Below, one piece after another: positions 34,501 through 39,800 of a DNA stretch of 64,000 nt. Origin of the DNA: Balanoglossus misakiensis (lineage: Eukaryota; Hemichordata); assembly GCA_040954595.2 (NCBI GenBank), contig CM082588.2, positions 11,160,001 to 11,224,000 of the forward strand, written 5' to 3'. The notes below the pieces were generated by a model that was not told the origin of the DNA, did not search any database, and saw nothing but the letters and a program-made list of their open reading frames with translations. A program made the translations under genes and the position numbers. Positions within the stretch are counted from its first letter, which is position 1, and every line of letters begins with the position of its first letter.

Positions 34501-35946
34501 CCTGATAGTGGACCATATTATATGGGCAGTAACATCACATTCTATTGTAATGCTGGCTATGAATTAAATGGTGCTGATTACCTGACTTGTCAATCCGATT
34601 TACATTGGAATAGTGCAATACCATCATGCATTGGTAAGTTCACATCAAGATTGGTCTTCATGTGGTTGTCTGCTTATGAGGTACCGTAATCGATCACTCC
34701 AGTAATTTGACTATTTATCATAAATGTCACCTAAACTACATGCTGATAGGACATACAGTTCATGCCATGCAAATCTATGGCTGTCAGAAATTTCATGATT
34801 TTCGTAATTTTATTTTTCATTGATTACTGTAAAACAGGAAATTTTCGCGACAAAGAAATTTTTTGCGATATCAAAAGCAGAAACTGTTATGAGACGATTA
34901 ATTTTCATGTTCTCGTATTTCACTACATTGTTATCACTGAAAATAGTTTTTTACGCAAAAATGTCTTTTTTTTTTGGCTCTTGCATAGTTCGCGAAAATT
35001 TGTTTGTGAAAATTTCCTGTTGGTCTGGTGGTTCCCAGCTAAACTTGTTGGTCTGAATTTACCAGCGGACCTGTGGGATTTTGATCATATCTTGATAAAT
35101 AACATTTCAGATATCAATGAATGTAGTACATTGGTGGCACGGTGTGGAATCAATCAAGTCTGTGAAAATAGAGATGGTGACTATCAGTGTGCATGTTTGG
35201 TGGGATTTGAACCAGATGTGAATGGAACAGCATGCAAAGGTGAGACATAATCAAGTCACTTGCAACATAACTTCAAGTCACTATTTTCACATTTAACACA
35301 TTCCGAACTTATTTCAGAATTCCGGATAAATTTTTGGAATGACCTTTTAATCTCAGGTGTCTTTTTCTCATAGGATTACATTGATAATTGCTAGAAAACA
35401 AACTTCTACTATTGTCATTTTCACGAAATTTTACACATAGCTCAGTCTAGTAAATATAAATTCATTGGTCAAATAAAATTGTGTGATTACAATGCTCTAT
35501 TTTGAGATAAATTTCTTTAAGGTTTTTGTCCATAGACAAACCATTGGTGAACCATGCTGAGTCAGCAGGTTTCTTCTATTATCAACTAAATTAATGGCCT
35601 TGTATTTCAAAAGCAAGCAAGGTGACGCCTTTATTTTATCACAGATTCATCTTGTACGTACACAAGATAATCCCAAAATTCACGATTAAAAGAAATGACA
35701 ATACTTTCAATTTTACTGAACGTACATTGTTTTAATCCAATCCATGTTCCTTCTTTGTAGATATAAATGAATGTGCTTCACATTCTTGTGATCAACTTTG
35801 TAAAAACACTGCAGGTGGTTTTCAATGTTCCTGTGAAGAAGGCTATCTCTTATATGCAAATAACGGCACAGGTGGATTCTATCTGCCACCTGGAGAAACT
35901 GGTCTCTCAATGTATGATGTCTACACTTTTAACCAATCATGTGTTC
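16529..35946 (+). CDS. Mosaic C-type lectin / CUB / Sushi / EGF gene (multi-exon model, partial)
   Basis: Fourteen exons can be placed from splice sites, phases and domain signatures. The order is CTLD (16,529-16,586; 17,287-17,368; 22,927-23,045; 23,491-23,706), CUB1 (26,356-~26,483; 27,805-28,006), CUB2 (28,300-28,476; 29,231-29,413), CUB3 (30,983-31,167; 31,821-32,004), Sushi1 (32,741-~32,841), Sushi2 (33,077-33,253), Sushi3 (33,958-34,140), Sushi4 (34,451-34,633), cbEGF1 (35,111-35,239) and cbEGF2 (35,761-35,946). Modules are bounded by phase-1 introns, typical of shuffled extracellular domains. The product should be secreted or membrane-anchored and bind glycans or proteins, but its actual role is unknown. 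No signal peptide exon, stop codon or membrane segment was found, so both ends are open. Four modules carry damaging changes, so the locus may be a pseudogene or produce only shorter isoforms. Confidence 0.85.
16929..17219 (+). mobile_element. Fold-back MITE, family A, copy 2
   Basis: TTAA at 16,925-16,928 and 17,220-17,223 flank AGGGACAAAGTCTCTCTC ... GTCCCT. The element lies in the intron before the second lectin exon. Its right arm lacks about 40 bp (the GGGCAGCGAGAG part) present on the left arm, so an internal deletion has occurred. Confidence 0.85.
17287..17368 (+). CDS. Exon: C-type lectin domain, N-terminal part
   Basis: Acceptor TTACATTGCAG, donor AGTC|GTAAGT. Phase 1 in, phase 2 out. 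The peptide begins GYQLRGASCYK and ends NAENTCQ, giving the second domain Cys and the helix Cys (C-x-Y-K ... A-E-x-x-C) that precede the GGHL stretch in the following exon. The preceding and following junction phases both fit. A 5.5-kb intron of repeats follows. Confidence 0.85.
17369..20740. other. Intron sequence, no exon recognised
   Basis: Intron between lectin exons two and three. It contains a GACAGACA/CAGTCAGT-type simple repeat at about 17,990-18,240 (listed separately), a G-run at about 19,951-19,964, and a perfect 9-bp-arm hairpin, CTCTAATAC-(8)-GTATTAGAG, at 20,151-20,176. No open frame here has splice sites or domain motifs. Confidence 0.5.
17990..18240. repeat. Simple-sequence region (CAGA / GCTC / CAGT types)
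   Basis: Stretches of CAGACAGACAGA, CGCTCGCTCG, CTCTCTCTCAGAGAGAG and CAGTCAGTCAG follow one another. The CTCTCTCTCAGAGAGAG part is a perfect palindrome near 18,108-18,125. Confidence 0.85.
20745..20894 (-). mobile_element. TTAA-type MITE, family C, truncated copy
   Basis: Reads on the minus strand as AGGTATACGGTCACC ... and resembles the copy at 35,976-36,160: shared CCATATATGGCTGA, GAACATATGG, AGCCAATCACAGATTTT-type and TAGCTAATTTTCCAT blocks. TTAA lies at 20,895-20,898. The opposite terminal repeat is missing. Confidence 0.75.
21000..21878. other. Intron sequence with a small hairpin and a C-run
   Basis: A hairpin with arms TTGGCCTTCGGC / GCCGAAGGCCAA lies at about 21,473-21,522. Runs of C occur at about 21,553-21,593. 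No exon was recognised. Confidence 0.5.
21879..22196. mobile_element. Inverted-repeat element, 318 bp
   Basis: Arms of about 38 bp: TTGCTGCAGTTTGCAGCCCC at 21,879 and its complement GGGGCTGCAAACTGCAGCAA ending at 22,196. Arms differ at about two positions. The overlapping frames on both strands are a by-product of the symmetry. The target duplication is unclear, and class is unknown. Confidence 0.75.
22200..22926. other. Intron sequence preceding the third lectin exon
   Basis: About 22,440-22,530 resembles 35,290-35,380 (shared TTCTGGATAAAT / TTCCGGATAAAT and a following TTAATCT block), so it is an old dispersed repeat. Otherwise nothing recognised apart from A- and T-rich runs. Confidence 0.5.
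22927..23045 (+). CDS. Exon: C-type lectin domain, central part
   Basis: Acceptor TTATTTTCAG, donor ATTG|GTGAGT. Phase 2 in, phase 1 out. Contains FYGGHLTVIE (the conserved G-G-x-L after the helix) and ends with HGWIG, the WIGL-type core of the fold. The junction codon with exon two gives Ser, and that with the next exon gives Gly-Phe. All phases agree with this frame. Confidence 0.9.
23107..23152 (-). repeat. 46-bp repeat, inverted relative to 26,481-26,526
   Basis: TAACTGGTTTTGGAATTTGA and its flanks appear as the reverse complement at 26,481-26,526 with one mismatch by eye. The pair brackets 3.4 kb containing the last lectin exon and the first CUB exon. The second copy starts exactly at the end of that CUB exon. 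Confidence 0.85.
23491..23706 (+). CDS. Exon: C-type lectin domain, C-terminal part
   Basis: Acceptor CATTTTATAG, donor GAAG|GTAAGT, phase 1 at both ends. The peptide starts FSGPNRDG, has WADTEPDAS in the long loop, GQCVRLN, and the closing C-x7-C (RCDDVSLSMCEV). At the EPN/QPD sugar-specificity site the sequence reads EPD, and the WND motif expected before the penultimate Cys reads LYHAR. Calcium-dependent sugar binding by the classical site is therefore doubtful; the domain may bind protein or bind glycans another way. Confidence 0.92.
23800..24105 (+). repeat. Purine-rich GGGAGA tract
   Basis: About 300 bp almost purely of G and A on the plus strand (GAGAGGGAGGG-type units with a few CTAGA interruptions). 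Such mirror-symmetric homopurine tracts can form triplex or G-quadruplex structures; the structural statement is an inference. It lies in the intron after the last lectin exon. Confidence 0.9.
24306..24413. mobile_element. Palindromic element with GAGAACCACC ends
   Basis: Arms of about 34 bp: GAGAACCACC ... GGTTCTTGGTTTC at the left and GAAACCAAGAACC ... GGTGGTTCTC at the right, around a GC-rich centre. A related GGTAGTTCTAGA theme recurs at 24,597 and 25,637-25,676 (a second hairpin with GGTAGTTCTAGAAC arms). No coding content. Confidence 0.7.
24420..25849. other. Intron sequence, no exon recognised
   Basis: Open frames at 24,436-24,645 and 24,969-25,166 have no splice context or known motifs. 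The hairpin at 25,637-25,676 is related to the palindrome at 24,306-24,413. Nothing else is supported. Confidence 0.45.
25850..26044. mobile_element. MITE family D (TACTGTAAAAC ends), copy 1
   Basis: Ends ACTGTAAACAGGAAATTTTC and ...TTTCCTGTTTTACAGT are complementary. The interior carries repeated TTCGCG/CGCGAA motifs and a TATGCGAGAGCC block shared with copies at 31,335, 31,583, 32,014, 34,827 and 57,636. Confidence 0.85.
26356..26483 (+). CDS. Exon: CUB1, first half; 3' boundary uncertain
   Basis: Acceptor GATATTCAG, phase 1 in. The peptide starts GTCGGLETGES and contains STGYPDDNYY and ECIWTIQGP, the C-G-G ... G-Y-P ... C-x-W opening of a CUB domain. The expected donor is not clean. After ATCCAGAATA the sequence becomes a 46-bp repeat also found inverted at 23,107-23,152. 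The in-frame choices are a GC donor at 26,484 (AAGT|GCTCAC, which gives a CUB of normal length) or a GT at 26,482 that breaks frame with the next exon. The end given assumes the GC donor. Confidence 0.72.
26481..26526 (+). repeat. 46-bp repeat overlapping the end of CUB1 exon 1
   Basis: Reverse complement of 23,107-23,152 with one mismatch by eye. It begins two or three bases before the likely exon end, so the normal donor may have been replaced by repeat sequence. Confidence 0.82.
26530..27253. other. Intron of CUB1, first part: nothing recognised
   Basis: A/T-rich runs at about 26,618-26,690. The open frame at 26,864-27,115 has no family motif and no convincing splice context. Confidence 0.45.
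27254..27440. mobile_element. Palindromic MITE, 187 bp
   Basis: Near-complete palindrome: TAATAACACAT ... CACGATTTGAAGCCTGC on the left, complemented by GCAGGCTTCAAATCGTG ... ATGTGTTATTA on the right, with GGTGATCTCTGACCA in the inner arms. The minus-strand frame at 27,201-27,386 is a by-product. The class is unknown. Confidence 0.85.
27805..28006 (+). CDS. Exon: CUB1, second half
   Basis: Acceptor TATTCTTTTCAG, donor GCAG|GTAATA. Phase 0 in, phase 1 out. The peptide runs from FLHFDTELYH through SVFDPSKVLA, PDEVISSGNAMLVKFLSD and GFEASWQAG, matching the late beta-strands of CUB (P-x-x-I-x-S-x-x-x-L-V-x-F ... G-F). The cysteine pair usual in the second half is absent, as in CUB2 here. Confidence 0.88.
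28031..28100. mobile_element. MITE family D, left-end fragment
   Basis: GTAAAACTGGAAATTTTCGC followed by CGATAAATTTTCGCGAACTA resembles the left third of the family D elements. The right end is missing. Confidence 0.6.
28300..28476 (+). pseudogene. Exon: CUB2, first half, with an in-frame TGA
   Basis: Acceptor TTCTTTCAG; donor AATC|GTGTGAG gives phase 1 and joins the next exon in frame (GTGAGT two bases later is the stronger consensus but shifts the frame). The peptide begins VYSLCGGNF and continues STEYFEGKNYL and NEDC. The conserved CUB C-x-W then reads TGT-AAC-TGA, with TGA at 28,407-28,409 where TGG (Trp) is expected. After it QLASFTTEFVVTLQ fits the CUB strand pattern, so this is a single nonsense change rather than a wrong frame. 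Pseudogene lesion, polymorphism or sequence error are all possible. Confidence 0.85.
28821..29097 (+). mobile_element. Fold-back MITE, family A, copy 3
   Basis: AGGGACGAAGTCTCTCTC ... GAGAGACTTTGCCCC with TTAT/TTAA at the sides. Shares TGTTTGATACAAGACACCG and CTTCCATCCC with copies 1, 2 and 4. The centre is shorter than in copy 4: the GGTCTCTACCG part is missing. It lies in the CUB2 internal intron. Confidence 0.88.
29231..29413 (+). CDS. Exon: CUB2, second half
   Basis: Acceptor CTTTGCAACAG, donor GGCAG|GTAGGT, phase 1 at both ends. Contains DQVSVYDGAEL, PNVIISSKSMMRVDIKSD and RGFHVHYWAG, i.e. the V-x-D-G, P-x-x-I-x-S-S and G-F elements of CUB. Intact in frame. Confidence 0.9.
29499..29847 (+). 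mobile_element. Fold-back MITE, family A, copy 4 (fullest copy)
   Basis: TTAA at 29,495-29,498 and 29,848-29,851 flank AGGGACAAACACTCTCTC ... GAAACTTTGTCCCT. The 349-bp element is palindromic almost throughout, with a TCTCTACCGTTTATTCATTT centre. It is the most complete of the four and the best reference for the family. Confidence 0.92.
29950..30210 (+). repeat. Dispersed repeat, related to 60,140-60,345
   Basis: Shared blocks include GACAGA..GTTTGACC, CGACTTTTT/GACTTTTCGCCCAGAA, ATGTGATTTGA followed by CCCCTAGC, and AAGGCAGCCAG. Same orientation, well diverged, no coding content. Confidence 0.6.
30225..30770 (+). repeat. Dispersed repeat with a 145-bp internal tandem unit
   Basis: Starts with a hairpin TTAGCTTGGCTG ... 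CAGCCAAGCTG (about 30,228-30,269) and a GTCCGTCGTCCGTC simple run. TTATGGTGCCCCTACCTGAT then recurs at 30,391, 30,536 and 30,681, exactly 145 bp apart, with ATGCAAATTAGATCTAAAAA and CTACATGTACGATGGAGCTG in each unit. Confidence 0.85.
30983..31167 (+). CDS. Exon: CUB3, first half
   Basis: Acceptor TTTCTTTAAAG, donor CATT|GTGAGT. Phase 1 in, phase 0 out. Contains GCQGIEILRS, GTIQSPGYD, MCSWLIKEPTG, PLTLNFDENF and DVDYII. These are the G-x-I-x-S-P-x-Y, C-x-W-x-I, L-x-F and D-Y-I hallmarks of CUB. This is the best-conserved CUB half in the gene and carries no lesion. Confidence 0.93.
31335..31540. mobile_element. MITE family D, copy 2
   Basis: CTGTAAAACGGGATACTTTT ... TTTCCCATTTTACAG flanked by TA on both sides, with the family's TTTCGCG interior. 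It lies in the CUB3 internal intron. Confidence 0.85.
31583..31784. mobile_element. MITE family D, copy 3
   Basis: The interior (AAATTTTCG, CTATGTGAGAGCCACAAA, TTGATATCGCGAAAATTTCC) and the right end CCCGTTTTACGGTA match the family. The left terminal repeat is degraded. It ends 37 bp before the CUB3 second-half exon. Confidence 0.78.
31821..32004 (+). CDS. Exon: CUB3, second half
   Basis: Acceptor TTTCTGAAG, donor CCAG|GTACAC. Phase 0 in, phase 1 out. The peptide begins VYNGTESDDD and contains GPWSGNSDG, PDCRTDIGHFSVVFRSS and KGFRASFSPG, matching V-Y-D-G ... L-x-V-x-F-x-S-S ... G-F. A MITE lies only 10 bp past the donor. Confidence 0.92.
32014..32220. mobile_element. MITE family D, copy 4
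   Basis: CTGTAAAACACTTTATTTTC ... GAAAATAAAGTGTTTTACAG flanked by TA at both ends. Near-perfect terminal repeats of about 24 bp; with the copy at 57,636 it shares the ACACTTTATTTTC subtype. It begins ten bases after the CUB3 donor. Confidence 0.92.
32441..32666. mobile_element. MITE family E, 226 bp, with ~65-bp inverted arms
   Basis: TA at 32,439-32,440 and 32,667-32,668 flank AAGTGATGGGGTCGTCGCA ... TGCGACGACCCCTTCACTT. The arms continue through TTTATAAACATT and CATCCACAAATCCCT. TA duplication suggests a Tc1/mariner-type origin. The inner left arm (TCCACAAATCCCTGAAAT ... AGACAGCCACGACCTAC) recurs at 36,760-36,800 beside the large minisatellite. Confidence 0.9.
32741..32841 (+). pseudogene. 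Exon: Sushi1, frameshifted and cut by a MITE
   Basis: Acceptor TTGTTCTGACAG, phase 1 in. The first frame gives DCPEIVISEGVVTST, the opening of a Sushi (CCP) domain. At about 32,794 (GAAGGTATGATG) the Sushi reading moves to another frame, which gives YDVSVSFQCSDGYPVVKG, the middle of the same domain; one base is missing. At 32,842 a TTAA-type MITE interrupts the domain, and the last third with the closing Trp and Cys is not found. This module cannot be translated whole. Confidence 0.85.
32846..32960 (+). mobile_element. TTAA-type MITE, family B, copy 1, right end lost
   Basis: Starts at TTAA|AGGGGATGTCCGG and matches the copy at 36,462 through GTAGCTTTGAGGTCA and CTTTCAG. After ACCAGCT it should end GGACTTCCCTTTTAA but runs into other sequence. 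It is inserted in Sushi1. Confidence 0.82.
32965..33026 (+). mobile_element. Fragment of fold-back MITE family A, right arm
   Basis: GTGTCTTGTATCCAAGATAA, TTAATGAAAAAAGTGCAGTG and TTTGTCTCTTGAA match the last 60 bp of the family A elements. It is joined directly to the broken family B element, making a chimera of two MITE families. Confidence 0.75.
33077..33253 (+). CDS. Exon: Sushi2; splice donor changed to AT
   Basis: Acceptor ATTTTTTAG, phase 1. The peptide GITCGGPPECSNG ... IAYYQCIEGYQF ... SSLECQADGVWGP ... VPQC is a full Sushi domain with its Trp and four framework Cys, plus one extra Cys near the start. The domain should end TGC-G|GTAAGT as its neighbours do, but the sequence is TGC-G|ATAAGT. 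A GT four bases later (AA|GTTGAT) would change the phase and break frame with Sushi3. The coding part is intact but normal splicing is doubtful. Confidence 0.85.
33254..33957. other. Intron between Sushi2 and Sushi3: nothing recognised
   Basis: About 700 bp of AT-rich intron with no MITE ends or exon signals that could be recognised. GGCAGCTCTAGAGGC near 33,640 mirrors GCCACTAGAGCTGCC near 33,357, suggesting the terminal repeats of an old inverted-repeat element of about 300 bp. Confidence 0.5.
33357..33659. mobile_element. Possible old inverted-repeat element
   Basis: TTTAAAGCCACTAGAGCTGCC at about 33,352 and GGCAGCTCTAGAGGCTTTAAA ending about 33,662 are near-perfect complements (one or two mismatches). 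TTAA-like bases lie inside the ends. The interior has no features. Confidence 0.65.
33958..34140 (+). CDS. Exon: Sushi3
   Basis: Acceptor TTATCCAAACAG, donor CAAC|GTAAGT, phase 1 at both ends, 61 codons. Contains RECPPPNV, GTTIAYSCPSGYSLTG, STCGEDGSWIRD and GYCQ: a complete four-Cys Sushi domain with the conserved Trp. No lesion. The next exon continues in frame. Confidence 0.94.
34185..34312 (+). repeat. Dispersed repeat family X, copy 2 (partial)
   Basis: Shares CTTTTAATTGTTAATTTTTGG-type start, GTATGTATAATGAAAAT, GTCACCACGCTTGTTTT and GAATTTAGTCGATAATTGAA with 16,137-16,400. Confidence 0.72.
34451..34633 (+). CDS. Exon: Sushi4
   Basis: Acceptor TTTTTTACTTGCAG, donor CATTG|GTAAGT, phase 1 at both ends, 61 codons. 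Contains LNCSDILIT, MGSNITFYCNAGYELNG, LTCQSDLHWNS and PSCIG: a complete Sushi domain, no lesion. Two possible N-glycosylation sites, NIT and NCS, are present in the peptide. Confidence 0.94.
34827..35020. mobile_element. MITE family D, copy 5, right end shortened
   Basis: CTGTAAAACAGGAAATTTTC starts the element and GAAAATTTCCTGT ends it, lacking the last TTTACAG. The interior TTTTGCGATATCAAAAG and CATAGTTCGCGAAAATT match the family. It lies in the intron before cbEGF1. Confidence 0.82.
35111..35239 (+). CDS. Exon: calcium-binding EGF domain 1
   Basis: Acceptor ATAACATTTCAG, donor CAAAG|GTGAGA, phase 1 at both ends, 43 codons. DINECSTLVARC starts the domain, followed by QVCENRDGDYQCACLVGF and TACKG. 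The D-I-N-E-C start and D/N-x-x-x-x-Y/F pattern mark a calcium-binding EGF with all six Cys. It follows Sushi4 directly. Confidence 0.95.
35440..35705 (-). repeat. Dispersed repeat family X, copy 3 (inverted)
   Basis: Reads on the minus strand as TTGTCATTTCTTTTAATCGTG ... with CACCAATGGTTTGTC and TTATCTCAAAATAGAG blocks like those at 16,137-16,400. Confidence 0.75.
35761..35946 (+). CDS. Exon: calcium-binding EGF domain 2, last exon found
   Basis: Acceptor CCTTCTTTGTAG, donor GTTC|GTAAGT, phase 1 at both ends, 62 codons. DINECASHSCDQLC, FQCSCEEGY and a closing SCV give six Cys. The loop between the fifth and sixth Cys is unusually long (about 35 residues, including GGFYLPPGETGLSMYD). The good donor means that at least one further exon is expected; none was recognised in the next 28 kb. 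Confidence 0.94.
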
Positions 35947-35975
35947 GTAAGTATCATGTTAAACTATAGAGTTAA

Positions 35976-36160
35976 AGGTATATGATCACCCATGGAAAAT
36001 TAGCTATATATAGTTACCATGGAAAATTGAAATCTAGCCAATCACAGATTTTCATTTGGTGGCACACGTGGAAAACAGGCGCCACCATATGTTCTTTAGA
36101 ATGCTCAAATACGCCATTCAGCCATATATGGGAATGTGTATTGAAGGTGACTGTATACTT
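35976..36160. mobile_element. TTAA-type MITE, family C, full copy
   Basis: TTAA at 35,972-35,975 and 36,161-36,164 flank AGGTATATGATCACC ... GGTGACTGTATACTT. The 185-bp element contains CTAGCCAATCACAGATTTT and ATACGCCATTCAGCCATATA. A truncated copy lies at 20,745-20,894. It starts about 25 bp past the cbEGF2 donor. Confidence 0.87.
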
Positions 36161-36164
36161 TTAA

Positions 36165-36457
36165 CCAAGATTTGTCATATTATTGACCTTTATACCGCAA
36201 TGAATTTGCAGCAACAAAAAGTGGACAAAAAGCTGAATTTCATAATTGGATTTCATAATTTTGCCGTAATTCAATAATGAAATGTGGAGAAAGTCAGCAG
36301 ACCAACTTTGCACTGTTATTATTTATTTTGGATTTGTTTCCCTCCTGCTAACAAAAGTGTCCTCTCACCTCATGGCATGAAGATGCATTGAATTCTGAGA
36401 AAAAGGGGATTAATACTTGAGTGTATTTACAAAGACAAACAAGCTCACTGGTAGCAT
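36165..36457. other. Intron or 3' flank, nothing recognised
   Basis: No splice-flanked domain sequence and no repeat ends seen in this stretch. Confidence 0.4.
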
Positions 36458-36461
36458 TTAA

Positions 36462-36568
36462 AGGGGAAGTCCGGTTCAGCTACATAATTGGGTAGCTTTG
36501 AGGTCATTCTTTCAGAAAAAAACATTGTGTAGAAATTATGCATAAATCAGCTGGACAGGACTTCCCTT
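36462..36568. mobile_element. TTAA-type MITE, family B, copy 2 (complete, 107 bp)
   Basis: TTAA at 36,458-36,461 and 36,569-36,572 flank AGGGGAAGTCCGG ... GACAGGACTTCCCT. It is the complete reference for the copy that interrupts Sushi1 at 32,846. Confidence 0.87.
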
Positions 36569-36757
36569 TTAATATTTCCAAGCAAGGCAATTGGTTTACT
36601 GCAACAATTACTTTGAAAACACAGTGTAAAACAACAATCATGATATGAATGTTACTTTAATAGATAGTCATACTTATATAAGCATGACTGTCTATGTTGG
36701 TCTGTAAGTTGTATTTGAAAGAAAAGTTTCATGTACGAATAGTACAAAGATTGACAT

Positions 36758-36800
36758 TTAGTCCACAAATCCCTGAAATGAGACAGCCACGACCTACCAT
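36758..36800 (+). mobile_element. MITE family E inner left arm at the minisatellite edge
   Basis: TCCACAAATCCCTGAAATG then AGACAGCCACGACCTACC matches 32,493-32,532 in about 37 of 39 positions. The minisatellite starts directly after it. Confidence 0.85.
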
Positions 36801-39800
36801 TAACATTAAGCAGAGCACACAGTAACCAGGCCAGAGTGGCCAGTATCGTGCCCATTAATTTTGAGTGTTTGATGGGGGTCAACCTTTGCGTCAACATTAA
36901 CCAGAGCACACAGTAACCAGGCCGTAGTGGACAGTGTTCTGCCCATTAATTTTGAGTGTTTGGTGGGGTCAACCTTTGCTTCAACATTAACCAGAGCACA
37001 CAGTAACCAGGCCATAGTGGACAGTGTGCTGCCCATTAATTTTGAGTGTTTGGTGGGGTCAACCTTTGCGTCAACATTAACCAGAGCACACAGTAACCAG
37101 GCCGTAGTGGACAGTGTTCTGCCCATTAATTTTGAGTGTTTGGTGGGGTCAACCTTTGCGTCAACATTAACCAGAGCACACAGTAACCAGGCCGTAGTGG
37201 ACAGTGTTCTGCCCATTAATTTTGAGTGTTTGGTGGGGTCAACCTTTGCGTCAACATTAACCAGAGCACACAGTAACCAGGCCGTAGTGGACAGTGTTCT
37301 GCCCATTAATTTTGAGTGTTTGGTGGGGTCAACCTTTGCGTCAACATTAACTAGGCCAGAGTGGCCAGTATCGTGCCCATTAATTTTGAGTGTTTGGTGG
37401 GGTCAACCTTTGCGTCAACATTAACTAGGCCAGAGTGGCCAGTATCATGCCCATTAATTTTGAGTGTTTGGTGGGGTCAACCTTTGCGTCAACATTAACT
37501 AGGCCAGAGTGGCCAGTATCGTGCCCATTAATTTTGAGTGTTTGGTGGGGTCAACCTTTGCGCCAACATTAACTAGGCCAGAGTGGCCAGTATCGTGCCC
37601 ATTAATTTTGAGTGTTTGGTGGGGGTCAACCTTTGCGTCAACATTAACCAGAGCACACAGTAACCAGGCCGTAGTGGACAGTGTTCTGCCCATTAATTTT
37701 GAGTGTTTGGTGGGGTCAACCTTTGCGTCAACATTAACCAGAGCACACAGTAACCAGGCCATAGTGGACAGTGTGCTGCCCATTAATTTTGAGTGTTTGG
37801 TGGGGTCAACCTTTGCGTCAACATTAACCAGAGCACACAGTAACCAGGCCATAGTGGACAGTGTTCTGCCCATTAATTTTGAGTGTTTGGTGGGGTCAAC
37901 CTTTGCGTCAACATTAACCAGAGCACACAGTAACCAGGCCGTAGTGGACAGTGTTCTGCCCATTAATTTTGAGTGTTTGGTGGGTCAACCTTTGCGTCAA
38001 CATTAACCAGAGCACACAGTAACCAGGCCGTAGTGGACAGTGTTCTGCCCATTAATTTTGAATGTTTGGTGGGGTCAACCTTTGCGTCAACATTAACCAG
38101 AGCACACAGTAACCAGGCCATAGTGGACACTGTTCTGCCCTTTAATTTTGAGTGTTTGGTGGGGTCAACCTTTGCGTCAATATTAACCAGAGCATACAGT
38201 AACCAGGCCGTAGTGGACAGTGTTCTGCCCATTAATTTTGAGTGTTTGGTGGGGTCAACCTTTGCGTCAACATTAACCAGAGCACACAGTAACCAGGCCA
38301 TAGTGGACAGTGTGCTGCCCATTAATTTTGAGTGTTTGGTGGGGTCAACCTTTGCGTCAACATTAACCAGAGCACACAGTAACCAGGCCGTAGTGGACAG
38401 TGTTCTGCCCATTAATTTTGAGTGTTTGGTGGGGTCAACCTTTGCGTCAACATTAACCAGAGCACACAGTAACCAGGCCATAGTGGACAGTGTTCTGCCC
38501 ATTAATTTTGAGTGTTTGGTGGGGTCAACCTTTGCGTCAACATTAACCAGAGCACACAGTAACCAGGCCGTAGTGGACAGTGTTCTGCCCATTAATTTTG
38601 AGTGTTTGGTGGGGTCAACCTTTGCGTCAACATTAACCAGAGCACACAGTAACCAGGCCAGAGTGGCCAGTATCGTGCCCATTAATTTTGAGTGTTTGAT
38701 GGGGGTCAACCTTTGCGTCAACATTAACCAGAGCACACAGTAACCAGGCCGTAGTGGACAGTGTTCTGCCCATTAATTTTGAGTGTTTGGTGGGGTCAAC
38801 CTTTGCGTCAACATTAACCAGAGCACACAGTAACCAGGCCATAGTGGACAGTGTGCTGCCCATTAATTTTGAGTGTTTGGTGGGGTCAACCTTTGCGTCA
38901 ACATTAACCAGAGCAAACAGTAACCAGGCCATAGTGGACAGTGTTCTGCCCATTAATTTTGAGTGTTTGGTGGGGTCAACCTTTGCGTCAACATTAACCA
39001 GAGCACACAGTAACCAGGCCGTAGTGGACAGTGTTCTGCCCATTAATTTTGAGTGTTTGGTGGGGTCAACCTTTGCGTCAACATTAACCAGAGCACACAG
39101 TAACCAGGCCGTAGTGGACAGTGTTCTGCCCATTAATTTTGAGTGTTTGGTGGGGTCAACCTTTGCGTCAACATTAACTAGGCCAGAGTGGCCAGTATCG
39201 TGCCCATTAATTTTGAGTGTTTGGTGGGGTCAACCTTTGCGTCAACATTAACTAGGCCAGAGTGGCCAGTATCGTGCCCATTAATTTTGAGTGTTTGGTG
39301 GGGTCAACCTTTGCGTCAACATTAACTAGGCCAGAGTGGCCAGTATCGTGCCCATTAATTTTGAGTGTTTGGTGGGGTCAACCTTTGCGTCAACATTAAC
39401 CAGAGCACACAGTAACCAGGCCGTAGTGGACAGTGTTCTGCCCATTAATTTTGAGTGTTTGGTGGGGTCAACCTTTGCGTCAACATTAACCAGAGCACAC
39501 AGTAACCAGGCCATAGTGGACAGTGTGCTGCCCATTAATTTTGAGTGTTTGGTGGGGTCAACCTTTGCGTCAACATTAACCAGAGCAAACAGTAACCAGG
39601 CCATAGTGGACAGTGTTCTGCCCATTAATTTTGAGTGTTTGGTGGGGTCAACCTTTGCGTCAACATTAACCAGAGCACACAGTAACCAGGCCGTAGTGGA
39701 CAGTGTTCTGCCCATTAATTTTGAGTGTTTGGTGGGGTCAACCTTTGCGTCAACATTAACCAGAGCACACAGTAACCAGGCCGTAGTGGACAGTGTTCTG

